NCBI GenBank assembly: GCA_050739575.1
Contig: JBOIBN010000015.1
Coordinates: 1 to 39,756 of the forward strand
Reading direction: 5' to 3'
DNA length: 39,756 nucleotides
Origin: JBOIBN01 sp050739575
Lineage (GTDB): Bacteria > Pseudomonadota > Gammaproteobacteria > JAKDMP01
Positions 8,509 through 17,393 of this stretch are shown piece by piece (positions within the stretch are counted from its first letter, which is position 1; each line of letters begins with the position of its first letter). The position numbers were made by a program, and so were the translations under genes. The notes under the pieces are model-generated. The model made no database searches. It saw only the letters and a program-made list of their open reading frames with translations, and was not told where the DNA came from.

Positions 8509-9071
8509 TAGCCCTGTGGATCATCATTGCAATAATCATTCTTCTTGTTATTTTTTTCATCGCCCAGTACAACGGGCTGGTCAATCTGCGCAACGAAACG
8601 AAGAATGCCTGGGCGCAGATAGACGTGCAGCTCAAGCGTCGTCACGATCTGATTCCGAACCTGGTCGAAACGGTCAAAGGTTACATGCAGCATGAGCGTG
8701 GAACGCTGGAAAGCGTGACCCAGGCGCGCACGCAGGCGGTAAACGTTTCGGGTGGAACCGTCGCCGAGCAGGCGCAGGCCGAGAACATGCTTTCGAAAAC
8801 GCTGCGTTCGCTGTTCGCGGTCTCCGAGAATTATCCGGACCTCAAGGCGAACCAGAATTTCCTCGCGCTTCAGGAAGAACTCACTTCGACCGAGAACAAG
8901 ATCAGTTTCGCGCGCCAGTTCTATAACGATGCGGTGATGAAACTGAACAACAAGATCCAGATGTTTCCTTCAAACATGGTTGCGGGAATGTTCAACTTCA
9001 AGCAGGCGGAGTCATTCGAGGTGGAAGCACCCGCGGAACGCGAAGCGCCCAAGGTCAGTTTCTCCAGCTAG
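8505..9071 (+). CDS. lemA: LemA family membrane protein
   Basis: This 188-residue protein begins with one transmembrane helix (about residues 2-20) and continues as the helical LemA domain, with the characteristic RRHDLIPNLVETVKGY and ENKISFARQFYND blocks. LemA-family proteins are anchored in the inner membrane and have no settled biochemical function. They are very often encoded beside an HtpX-like M48 protease or TPM-domain proteins. AAGGAG lies at 8491-8496, eight bases before the ATG. The start overlaps the upstream zinc-finger gene by four bases, and the protease gene begins 12 bp downstream, so this looks like a three-gene operon. Confidence 0.92.
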   Translation: MIALWIIIAIIILLVIFFIAQYNGLVNLRNETKNAWAQIDVQLKRRHDLIPNLVETVKGYMQHERGTLESVTQARTQAVNVSGGTVAEQAQAENMLSKTLRSLFAVSENYPDLKANQNFLALQEELTSTENKISFARQFYNDAVMKLNNKIQMFPSNMVAGMFNFKQAESFEVEAPAEREAPKVSFSS

Positions 9072-9083
9072 CCGGGGCACGCG

Positions 9084-10307
9084 ATGTTCGAGCTGATTCG
9101 AGCCAACAAGCGCCGCGCCGTCATCTTGATGACGACGATGGCGATACTTCTTCTCGCCTTGGGCTACGGGCTCGGCTACGCCTTCTGGGGCACGCCTATT
9201 GCCGGCATCGTCGTCGCCTTTATCGTGTGGTGCGTGCTTGCGCTCGTTACCTGGTTCCAGGGGGATTCGCTGATTCTTGCTGCCAGCGGCGCGCGCAAAA
9301 TCGAGAAAAAGGATCATCCGGTGCTCTTCGACGTGGTGGAGGAGATGACGATCGCGGCGGGATTGCCGAAGATGCCTGAGGTGTATATCCTCGATGTCGA
9401 GGCACCCAATGCCTTTGCCACGGGACGCAATCCCCAACGTGCGAAGATTGCCGTGACGGCGGGGCTGCTCGAACGGATGAACCGGGACGAGCTGCAGGGC
9501 GTTATCGGGCACGAGATCGGCCACGTCGCCAATCGCGACGTCCTTTACATGATGATCGCGACGGTCATGATCGGCGCCATCGTCATGCTTGCCGACATCG
9601 GTTTTTACGGTTTTCTGTTCGGTGGCGGGCGGGGAGGGCGGCGCACGTCGTCGAGCGATGGTGGCGGAGGGCAGGCGCAAGTAATCATGATGCTCGTTGC
9701 CTTGGTGCTGGTGATTCTTGCGCCGATTCTTGCGCAGTTGCTTTATTTCGCGCTTTCGCGCCGCCGCGAGTATCTCGCCGACGCCTCTTCGGCACGCTAC
9801 ACCCGCTACCCCGAGGGGCTCGCAAGCGCATTGCAGAAGATTGCTTCCAATACCACGCCGATGCCGCAGGTCAATCGTGCGACGGCCGCACTCTACATCG
9901 CCAACCCCATGAAAACGAGCGGACGCGGACTCGCCGATCTCACGAGCACCCATCCGCCGATTTCCGAGCGCATCAAGATATTGCGTTCCATACACGGCGA
10001 CACGGGTTATGCCGGTTATGATGCGGCCTTCAAGCAGGTCAGCGGACGCGCGGTGGGCGTCGTGCCGTTCTCCGCGACGCAGGAGACCGCTCCGGCGGAA
10101 GTGCGTGCACCGACGACCGATACCGGCGTGGATACTCCTATCGAGCGCAAACGCGCAACCACCAATGCCATGTGGAGTGCGCAAGGCTATCGCTTTGTAT
10201 CCTGTCCGTGCGGAACCACGCTCAAGGTGCCGCCGGGCTTCCCAAAGGATGTCGTTACTTGTCCGAACTGTGGACGCGACCATGCGCTTGACGCAAGCAG
10301 TCGTTGA
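9084..10307 (+). CDS. M48 family zinc metalloprotease (HtpX-like) with C-terminal zinc ribbon
   Basis: This 407-residue integral membrane protease has two N-terminal helices (about 15-33 and 38-58), the zinc motif HEIGH with His143, Glu144 and His147, a further pair of membrane helices around 152-180 and 198-224, and the third ligand Glu229 in RREYLAD. HtpX degrades misfolded membrane proteins with its active site on the cytoplasmic side. After residue about 325 the protein departs from ordinary HtpX (near 290 residues): a Thr/Ala-rich linker leads to a zinc-ribbon-like module with Cys374, Cys376, Cys393 and Cys396. This tail may bind zinc, substrates or partners. A Gly/Ser-rich loop (about 180-196) separates the membrane helices. 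It follows lemA by 12 bp. Confidence 0.9.
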   Translation: MFELIRANKRRAVILMTTMAILLLALGYGLGYAFWGTPIAGIVVAFIVWCVLALVTWFQGDSLILAASGARKIEKKDHPVLFDVVEEMTIAAGLPKMPEVYILDVEAPNAFATGRNPQRAKIAVTAGLLERMNRDELQGVIGHEIGHVANRDVLYMMIATVMIGAIVMLADIGFYGFLFGGGRGGRRTSSSDGGGGQAQVIMMLVALVLVILAPILAQLLYFALSRRREYLADASSARYTRYPEGLASALQKIASNTTPMPQVNRATAALYIANPMKTSGRGLADLTSTHPPISERIKILRSIHGDTGYAGYDAAFKQVSGRAVGVVPFSATQETAPAEVRAPTTDTGVDTPIERKRATTNAMWSAQGYRFVSCPCGTTLKVPPGFPKDVVTCPNCGRDHALDASSR

Positions 10308-10443
10308 CAGCGGAGATATCCGCCACTACACTCGCCTCAGAGAGTGCCGTCGCGAGTCAATCCCCTCTTATCTGATTCGCCGGGAGGCGGGTGCGGCCCG
10401 ATGCCCGACTGGCCGCGGCGGGAAAATTTCCGGCCGGTTTTGC

Positions 10444-10455
10444 AGAATTAATTCT
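10444..10455. promoter_or_regulatory. 12-bp perfect palindrome upstream of the peptide transporter gene
   Basis: AGAATTAATTCT is a perfect 12-bp palindrome lying 21 bp before the transporter ATG in an otherwise GC-rich gap (10308-10476). Its position could suit an operator or promoter element. The rest of the gap contains several GC-rich partial inverted repeats but no clear terminator. Confidence 0.3.
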
Positions 10456-10476
10456 TTAACGCAAACGGAATAAACC

Positions 10477-11985
10477 ATGGCAACCCTGAACTCTCCCATA
10501 TCGCAGACGCGTTCGTTCAGCACCGTCTTCCTCATCGAAATGTGGGAGCGCTTCGGCTATTACGGCATGCAAGCGCTCATCGTGTACTACATGGTGGAGC
10601 GTTTGGGCTTCACCGACACTCGAGCCAATCTCACCTGGGGTGCCGCCGCTGCCTTAATTTACGTTGCGCCCGCGATCGGCGGCTGGGTCGGCGACAAGGT
10701 TCTCGGCACCCGACACACGATGCTCCTCGGCGCTATGGTTCTCTCGGTCGGCTACGCGCTCATGGTGGTGCCGGATCAGAACGTATGGTTCCTGTTTTTC
10801 GCGCTCGGTGTGATCGTGGTCGGCAACGGTTTGTTCAAGGCCAATGCCGGGAACATGGTGCGCAAGATTTACGAGGGCGACGACACCAAGATAGACAGTG
10901 CGTTCACCATCTACTACATGGCGGTGAACATCGGTTCGATGATCTCAATGCTGCTCACGCCATGGATCAAGGACTATGTCAATGCGCATTACGGTCACGG
11001 CTTTGGCTGGCATGCCGCCTTCGCAGTGAGCTGTGTGGGCCTGCTCGTAGGTCTCACTAACTATCTCGTCATGCGCCATACCCTGGCCCATATCGGCTCC
11101 GAGCCGGACCGGCAGCCCTTTGCCTGGCACAAGTTGGGTGCGGTGCTCGCCGGCGGGATCGTGATTGTGTTTGTTTCCGCTTTCATTCTCAATTACGAAG
11201 AGGTGGCGCGCATCTTCGTCTATACGGCGGCTGTCGCCGTGCTCGGAATTTTTGCCTGGCTGATTACGAAAAGCCACCATGACGAGCGCGCCGGCCTGAT
11301 CGTGGCTCTGGTGCTGACGCTGGAAACCGTGCTTTTCTTTATTTTCTATCAGCAGATGTCCACCTCGTTGAACCTGTTCGCCTTGCGTAACGTGGACTGG
11401 AGTCAGTACCTGTTCGGGATTCATCTGTTCAACTGGAAGCCGGCGCAGTTCCAGGCGCTCAATCCAATCTGGATCTTCATCCTGAGTCCGATTCTCGCCT
11501 GGATGTACAACTCTGCGGCGCGCCGCAACAAGGATTTATCGATCGCAGGCAAATTCGTGCTCGGCTTCGTCATGGTGGCGCTCGGATTTTTCGTTTACAG
11601 CGTCGCCGGTAAATTTGCCGTGGATGGCAAGACCTCCTCGTGGGTGATGATCATCGGCTACGGTTTCCAGTCACTTGGCGAGCTGCTGGTGAGCGGGCTC
11701 GGGCTCGCTTTCATCGCCCGCTACGTACCGGCACGCATGGGCGGATTCATGATGGGTGCGTACTTTGTCGCGACCGGCATCTCCCAATATCTGGGCGGAT
11801 TGGTAGCCACCATCGCCAGCGTGCCCAAGGACATCACCAATCCGGTCCAGAGCCTTCCCATTTACACCAGCCTGTTCAACAAACTTGGTTACGCCGCAAT
11901 CGGCTGCGTCATCCTTGCACTTATCGTGTTGCCGTGGATGCGCAAGCTGAATGCCACTCATCAAAAATCGAACGCGGCTTCGTGA
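10477..11985 (+). CDS. POT/PTR family proton-dependent oligopeptide transporter
   Basis: This 502-residue inner-membrane protein belongs to the proton-coupled oligopeptide transporter family (major facilitator superfamily), which imports di- and tripeptides. The first helix carries the family's proton-coupling signature ExxERFxYYG (here EMWERFGYYG). The second helix region reads NLTWGAAAALIYVAPAIGGW, and the loop after it has the MFS-like GDKVLGTR. About a dozen or more further hydrophobic segments follow, and the length suits DtpA-type members. The start ATG at 10477 has GGAA six bases upstream. The gene appears monocistronic. Substrate range cannot be read from the sequence. Confidence 0.92.
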   Translation: MATLNSPISQTRSFSTVFLIEMWERFGYYGMQALIVYYMVERLGFTDTRANLTWGAAAALIYVAPAIGGWVGDKVLGTRHTMLLGAMVLSVGYALMVVPDQNVWFLFFALGVIVVGNGLFKANAGNMVRKIYEGDDTKIDSAFTIYYMAVNIGSMISMLLTPWIKDYVNAHYGHGFGWHAAFAVSCVGLLVGLTNYLVMRHTLAHIGSEPDRQPFAWHKLGAVLAGGIVIVFVSAFILNYEEVARIFVYTAAVAVLGIFAWLITKSHHDERAGLIVALVLTLETVLFFIFYQQMSTSLNLFALRNVDWSQYLFGIHLFNWKPAQFQALNPIWIFILSPILAWMYNSAARRNKDLSIAGKFVLGFVMVALGFFVYSVAGKFAVDGKTSSWVMIIGYGFQSLGELLVSGLGLAFIARYVPARMGGFMMGAYFVATGISQYLGGLVATIASVPKDITNPVQSLPIYTSLFNKLGYAAIGCVILALIVLPWMRKLNATHQKSNAAS

Positions 11986-12039
11986 ATCGGAACGAACACC
12001 GTCATGAATTACAATTTGGATTATAAAAGTCGACGGTAG

Positions 12040-13683
12040 TTGCCTGTGCTGGATACCGATGTGCTGGTTGTGGGAGCAGGCCCAGTCGGGTTGGCGACCG
12101 CGGTGGCGTTACGGCGTCACGAGATCGAATGCCGCATCATTGACAAACTGTCTGCGCCTCTCGCCTATGCCAAGGCGGTGGGTATCCAGCCCCGGACGCT
12201 GGAAATCTGGGAAGCGATGGGTCTGGTTCGCGAAGCTATCGAGGCCGCCGCGCCGCTGCGCGGGCAGTTGGTTTTCGTCAACGGCAAACAAGTGACGCGG
12301 ACGCTGCTCGAATTGCCTTCCGACATACCCTACGGCTTCGCCGCGCTGCCCCAGTACGAAACTGAACGTCTGCTCACCGAACAGCTTGCACGTCGGGGTA
12401 CGGCGGTCGAGCGCAGCGTGGAACTCGTTTCGTTCGAGCAGGATGACGAACGGGTTACGGCCCGTGTCAGGAAAACTTCGGGCGAGGAAGTGATTCGGGC
12501 GAAATACCTGATCGGTTGCGATGGCGCCCACAGCATCGTGCGCCGACAGCTTGGCCTGAGCTTCGAGGGCGATGCCTTCCCCGAGCAGTACATGCTGGGC
12601 GACATCGAGGTGGACTGGGACATGCCGGACGGTTTCGCCGTACGCGCCATGCACCGTAACGACGAGGGTCAGGTCGATGATCTCTTGGTCTGTATTCCAT
12701 TGCCCGGACACAAGCGTTACCGCATGTCCATGCTGGTGCCGCCGGAACTCGAACTAACGGAAAGCGGCGGTGGCGGCGGCGTCGTGCATGGTCTGGAAGG
12801 AGGCCGCAGGCCGGAACTGCATCACGTCCAGGCGGTGCTCGACCGGCTCTCGCCCGAACGGCCGGTGACGGCATCCCATCTGCGTTGGTCCTCGGTTTTT
12901 CGCATCAGCCACCGGCTGGTGGATCGCTACTGGAAAGGGCGAGTGTTCGTCGCGGGGGACGCCGGCCACATTCATCCCCCGACCGGCGCGCAGGGCATGA
13001 ATACGGGCATTCAGGATGCGTACAACCTGGCGTGGAAGCTGGCCATGGCCGTGCAAGGCATCGCGAGCGATGGTTTGCTCGCGAGCTATGATGCCGAGCG
13101 CCGTCCCGTAGGCGATGAAGTCGTCGGGCGCACGGTGCGCCACGCACGCGAAGGCATCGAATCCGATCCCGACGATCCGACGACGGTCATTCGACGCGAG
13201 GCGCAGCTCCTGATCAACTATCGCGGAAGTCCGATCGTCGCACGGAACGATGTCTCGAATGGAGACGGCCCGTTATCCGGCGACCGCGCGCCTGATTGCC
13301 GTGGGCTCGTGCGCGACATCGCGAACTTCCCGTTCCGTCTGTTCGAACTGCTCACGGGCCGCAACCACACGCTATTGCTCTACGCGGACTGGAGACAGTA
13401 TTTGGCGCAGTTTCGCGATATCGCTGCTTCGGTTTCCGAACGAGCGCACGGCCGTCTCGATGTCTGACTGATTCTTGCCCCCGGCGTGAATCCGGTCGAC
13501 GCGCGCTTGCCGTTCGTGCATGACGAGCAGGGCGGGTTCCGCGATGCCTATGCGATGCGGGGCGGCGATGCGATTGTGGTTAGACCGGATGGCTATCTCG
13601 CTTATCGAGGCAGCCCTGCGGACGAGGCGGACTTGTACGCCTGTCTCGGCAAGGTCTTTTCGCCCCGAGACTCGAGATCGTAG
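12040..13683 (+). pseudogene. FAD-dependent aromatic monooxygenase (MhpA/PheA-like), interrupted by an in-frame TGA
   Basis: A flavoprotein hydroxylase of the FAD_binding_3 type: GAGPVGLA binds the FAD ADP moiety near the N-terminus, CDGAHSIVR is the DG motif, and GDAGHIHPPTGAQGMNTGI is the second FAD contact. The first open segment ends at TGA 13465-13467 after 475 residues. The same frame then stays open to TAG at 13681-13683 and encodes what looks like the missing thioredoxin-like C-terminal domain (VRPDGYLAYRG). The joined length of 547 codons fits 3-(3-hydroxyphenyl)propionate hydroxylase-type enzymes. No shift of frame is needed, so one substitution explains it; sequencing error or readthrough are alternatives. 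The start is TTG at 12040 or GTG at 12046, since a stop precedes both. The truncated 475-residue product retains the FAD domain and may keep some function. Confidence 0.75.
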
Positions 13684-13703
13684 CCCCGGAAACTGTCCGC
13701 GCT

Positions 13704-15249
13704 TCAATCGTTCTTGTCGTCCCCCCCAGCCACTGGATTCGATAAAGGTCCAAACGGCGGTCGGGGAAATTCTGCACCGAGCCTTCGTTGCGCAGGCGGC
13801 GCAAACGATTGAGGTCAAGATCAGCGATCAGCGTCATCTCGGTATTGGGCGTACTTTCGACGACGATGCCGTCGTGCGGGAAGGCAAAATCGCGAGGCGA
13901 GAAAACAGTCGACTGCGAGTACTGAATGTCGGCATTTTCGACCTCCGGCAGGTTGCCGACGTTGCCGGTAATGGCGACATAGCATTCGTTCTCGATGGCG
14001 CAGGCCCCTGCCCTGAGAAAGCCATTCCTGGTGTCGGTCCACAGCGGCATGAACAGGATGCGCATGCCCTGCTCGGCCAGCAACCGGCCGAGTTCCGGAA
14101 ACTCGCAGTCATAGCAACCCAGGATGCCGATCTTTCCGACATCGGTGTCCATTACCTTCAGTCGCTCGCCGCCTTTCACGCCCCGGTAGGAGTGTTCGTC
14201 GGGCGTGAGGTGCAGTTTGTACTGCTCGTCGTGCGTACCGTCGCGGCGGAACAGGAACGAAACGTTGACGAGCATCTGATTCCGGTAGACGGAAGACTGC
14301 CGGAAATGATGTTTATGTTGTAGCTGATAGCGAGCTGTTGCATGCGGTTACATGTTTCATCCGTGAATTGGGCGAGCCCGCGCATGGCCTCGGCGGGATT
14401 GCTTTGGTCGAACTGACCCATCAGCGGAGCATTGAAGAATTCCGGGAACAGTGCGAAATCCGATTTGTAGCCGACGAGCGCACCTGCGAAAAATTCGACC
14501 TGCTGCATAAGTTCGTCCACCGTGCGCATGCTGCGCATCTGCCATTGCACGGTGCCCAGGAGAACGATGGACTTGCGGGCTCCAATCACCGCGGGCTTCG
14601 CAGCATAGAAAAGGTTGTCCCACTGCACGATCACGGCGTATCCGCGCGAGGATTCATCCTCGGGCAACTAGCCTCGGATGATGCGGCTTACGTGAAAATC
14701 GTTCGCGAACTGAAAACTCAGGATGGGGTCGCGAAGTTCGCGTTGACGCACCAGCTCTAGATATTGCTCCGGCGGTATTCTTTCGGCATGATGGCGATAG
14801 CCAGGGATGTGGATGCCGGCGATGATAGCGCGCAGGTTCAGCCTTCGACAAAGATCCTTGCGCGCGTCGTAGAGCCGGCGTCCGAGGCGCATGTCGCGAT
14901 AATCCGGATCCACGAACACCTCGGTGCCGTAAAGCACGTCGCGATTGGGATCGTGGGTGGTGATGTAGCCACCGCTGGTGATTTCCTCGTAGGTGTGCCG
15001 GTCACCAAACTGCTTGTAGTCCACGATCAGGAACAGCGCCGCGGCGACGACGTGGTCGTTGTCATCGATGCGGATTTGTCCTTACTGGAAGCGCCGCAAC
15101 TGGGCCTGGAAACGGTCCTCGCTGAGCGCGCCGCCCAGCGAACCGGAATAGATGTGGTCCATGACCACCTTGAGATCCGTGTAATCCTCGGGGCGCAGAT
15201 GTCGCAGTTCGAGCCGGTGTTCCTCGGCGGTTTGTAAGGATTCCGCCAT
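13704..15249 (-). pseudogene. decayed GNAT acetyltransferase-nitrilase fusion gene
   Basis: Read from ATG at 15249, the N-terminal part resembles a GNAT domain (GTEVFVDPDYRDMRLGRRLYDARK). The C-terminal part is a carbon-nitrogen hydrolase (LFPEFF, then GCYDCEFPELGR with the likely nucleophile Cys, then DIQYSQSTVFSPRDFAFPHDG). At least four lesions are visible: TAA at 15082-15084 (codon 56), TAG at 14668-14670 (codon 194), a lost base near 14290 where SGSLP continues in another frame as VYRNQMLVNVSF, and a probable lost G in the G7 run (13721-13727 on the plus strand). Restoring that base ends the protein at a TGA complementary to 13704-13706. With both bases restored the gene is exactly 516 codons, the size expected of this fusion. 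Substrate of the intact family member is unknown to me. Confidence 0.8.
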
Positions 15250-15465
15250 GATCTATCGCTCCAATCCCTGATCCGTTCCCCAGCGTAGCCGATGCGACGT
15301 AGTTCGGCGAAAGTAGAGATGTTGCGTTGATGGGGATCTGCGCCATTCGGCAGGTGTTTCCATTCTGCGCGGAGTACCATATGAATACTTTGCTGCGCCC
15401 GTTATGGACAGGCATGGCTGGCACAAACGGCGGTGCGGAAACCATTCGGGCCAGGCTTTCGCGGA

Positions 15466-15483
15466 TTGTCACGGAATAGTCAT
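15466..15483 (+). promoter_or_regulatory. candidate Pho box upstream of phoB
   Basis: Two heptamers, TTGTCAC and TAGTCAT, are separated by four bases, giving the 11-bp spacing of the PhoB site (consensus CTGTCAT, N4, CTGTCAT). Each matches five of seven positions. The site lies 52 bp before the phoB ATG, suiting the known autoregulation of phoB. It sits in the 285-bp gap between the decayed nitrilase gene and phoB, where I saw no other gene. Confidence 0.55.
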
Positions 15484-15534
15484 ATTGCCGCAATAGACTG
15501 AATCCGGCTTTTGCATGAGGTAAGAGACGACTCG

Positions 15535-16227
15535 ATGGACGACAAGCGCATATTGGTCGTTGAGGACGAAGAGCCGATCCGGCGAATGATGCGGTTCAGC
15601 CTTGAGCGGGCCGGATTCCGGGTCAGTGAAGCGGAAGATGCGAAATCCGCGCGTCTTGCGATGGCCGACCAGCCTCCCGATCTGGTACTGCTCGACTGGA
15701 TGTTGCCGGGTACGAGCGGCATCGAGTTTGCCCGTGAACTCAAGGCTTACGAGGCGACGCGGGAGCTGCCGATCATCATGGTGACCGCGCGAGCGGAAGA
15801 GGAAAACCGGGTGCGTGGTCTCGACCTCGGCTGCGACGATTACGTCACCAAACCGTTTTCGCCGTCGGAACTCGTCGCACGCATCCGCGCGGTCCTGCGC
15901 CGCACGCTGCCCGGGGGCGCCGAACAGCGCATAGAGGTGAGTGGCCTGATTGTGGACGGCGCGAGCCAGCGGGTGAGCGCCGACGGCAAGCCGATCGAGC
16001 TGGGCCCGACCGAATACCGTCTGCTGGAATTCTTTGCCGGCCATCCCGAGCGGGTCTACAGCCGTGAGCAGCTTCTGGACCGGGTTTGGGGGCGCAACGT
16101 CTATGTCGAGGAACGCACGGTGGATGTCCACATACTGCGCCTGCGCAAGGCGCTTGCGCCGCACGGTTACGATCGCTTCGTGCAAACCGTGCGCGGCAGC
16201 GGATACCGATTCTCGCCGCAGCCGTGA
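15535..16227 (+). CDS. phoB: phosphate regulon response regulator PhoB
   Basis: This 230-residue OmpR-family response regulator has a receiver domain (about 1-120) and a winged-helix DNA-binding domain (about 130-228). The acidic pair Asp11/Glu12, the phospho-acceptor Asp54 in VLLDWMLPG, and Lys in DYVTKPFSP are all present. LLDWMLPGTSGIE and the C-terminal GPTEYRLLEFF / RVYSREQLLDRVWG / VDVHILRLRKAL segments are strongly PhoB-like. Phosphorylated PhoB activates genes for phosphate uptake during starvation. I chose ATG at 15535 over an upstream TTG because it gives the normal MDDKRILVVEDE start. Its stop overlaps the GTG start of phoR, and a candidate Pho box lies upstream. Confidence 0.95.
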   Translation: MDDKRILVVEDEEPIRRMMRFSLERAGFRVSEAEDAKSARLAMADQPPDLVLLDWMLPGTSGIEFARELKAYEATRELPIIMVTARAEEENRVRGLDLGCDDYVTKPFSPSELVARIRAVLRRTLPGGAEQRIEVSGLIVDGASQRVSADGKPIELGPTEYRLLEFFAGHPERVYSREQLLDRVWGRNVYVEERTVDVHILRLRKALAPHGYDRFVQTVRGSGYRFSPQP

Positions 16228-17171
16228 AGAAGCCTTGGCGCCGGGAGATCGCGCTCGCGGCGGCTGCCCTCATCGCTGCTGTCATAATCGGTCTGGTGTT
16301 CGGCCACTTGCTCGCGGCGCTGCTCGCCGCTGCCCTTGTCTATCTTCTCTGGCAGCTTGCGAATGCCGTGTTTTTCTACCGTTTGCTCCTCGGAAACAAG
16401 CAGGCCAACCGCAGCTGGGGCCTGTGGGGCGGCATCCGTCGCGAGTTCGCGCGGCTCGAGCAGACCCGCCGTGACTTCGTCGGCAACGCATCGCACGAAC
16501 TGCGTACCCCGCTCACTGTCCTCCGCGGCTATCTCGACATGATCCACGAGGAGGCAGCCGCCGGCGGCGAGTTCGCCGAATGGCGTCAACCTCTCAACGA
16601 CATGCAGCAGCAGTCCGCGCGCATGGAAGATATCGTGACAGACATGCTCACCCTCGCGCGACTCGAATCCGAAGGCAAGAGCGCGGGCGAAGAACGCGTA
16701 GCGGTGTCGGAACTGCTCGAAAAAATCGTCTTGCAGGCCAGATCGCTTTCCGGCGGTCGCCATCGCATCCGCCTCGCGGCGGAGTCGGGCCTTTCCCTCC
16801 GCGGCGAGGAGCACGAGCTTCAAAGCGTGTTTTCCAATCTCATCATGAACGCAGTGCAGCACACTCCGCTCGGAAGCAAGATCGAGATCCACTGGGAGTC
16901 GCGCGGGCAGGACGCGCACTTCTTTGTCTCTGACAATGGACCCGGCATTCCCCGAGCCGACCTTCCCCGTCTCGCCGAGCGTTTCTACCGCGTCGACGTC
17001 GGGCGCTCCCGCGCGAGCGGCGGCACCGGCCTCGGACTTGCGATAGTCAAGCACGTCCTCGAACGTCACGATAGCACGCTCGTGATCGAAAGCGCCGCCG
17101 GCGCGGGCGCCACGTTCAGTTGCGTTTTCCCGCCCCGACGCGTTTTGGTTGAGGACCGGCGTCAGGCCTGA
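16224..17171 (+). CDS. phoR: phosphate regulon sensor kinase PhoR, short form without PAS domain
   Basis: This 315-residue histidine kinase starts at GTG 16224, overlapping the phoB stop (GTGA). Two close membrane helices (about 9-30 and 32-52) are followed almost at once by the kinase core: His91 in NASHELRTPLTVLRGYL, the N box NAVQHTP, the G1 box DNGPGIP, the F box RLAERFYRVD and the G2 box GTGLGLAI. Similarity to PhoR is strong around the phospho-acceptor His, and a WG-containing linker (SWGLWGG) resembles the E. coli PhoR segment before its PAS domain. The usual PAS domain, about 120 residues in E. coli PhoR (431 residues), is absent. In E. coli that domain is tied to input from PstSCAB/PhoU, so signalling here may differ. 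Confidence 0.9.
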   Translation: MKKPWRREIALAAAALIAAVIIGLVFGHLLAALLAAALVYLLWQLANAVFFYRLLLGNKQANRSWGLWGGIRREFARLEQTRRDFVGNASHELRTPLTVLRGYLDMIHEEAAAGGEFAEWRQPLNDMQQQSARMEDIVTDMLTLARLESEGKSAGEERVAVSELLEKIVLQARSLSGGRHRIRLAAESGLSLRGEEHELQSVFSNLIMNAVQHTPLGSKIEIHWESRGQDAHFFVSDNGPGIPRADLPRLAERFYRVDVGRSRASGGTGLGLAIVKHVLERHDSTLVIESAAGAGATFSCVFPPRRVLVEDRRQA

Positions 17172-17274
17172 CTCTCGATTCCCGATAGCACAAATAGTCG
17201 TCGTCAAAGCAAAATCGTGCTGCGAGCCTCATAAAAATAGTGAAATGATTCCCTCATGTGACGAGGCAGTTGTA

Positions 17275-17303
17275 ACGTCACATAAATTTCATCTTTCCGT
17301 CAT
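17275..17303 (+). promoter_or_regulatory. Pho box array upstream of the porin gene
   Basis: Three heptamers (ACGTCAC, ATTTCAT, CCGTCAT) start at 17275, 17286 and 17297, each exactly 11 bp apart, with AT-rich spacers. This is the tandem arrangement bound by PhoB. Another AGTCAT follows at about 17306-17311 off register. The array is 90 bp before the GTG of the porin gene and within the 222-bp gap after phoR. A TAAGCT at 17325-17330 could serve as the -10 element of a PhoB-dependent promoter. Confidence 0.65.
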
Positions 17304-17393
17304 CAAGTCATCACGGAAGCTCCCTAAGCTGCGCTGCCAACGGTCGGTGTTTACCCTGCCGTTGCACAATTTCCAACTTTGAGGGGCATCAAC

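Noticed and set aside
9012..10283. 423-residue minus-strand frame opposite the M48 protease
   Set aside because: The plus strand has a complete HEIGH protease; the antisense product is His/Arg-rich without domain features.
13580..14275. Reading the nitrilase fragment as an independent short gene
   Set aside because: It begins inside the hydrolase fold, and the missing N-terminal part is found upstream in another frame, so it is a piece of the pseudogene.
15062..15493. 143-residue minus-strand frame before phoB
   Set aside because: It runs in a different frame over the start of the decayed GNAT-nitrilase gene and shows no family features.
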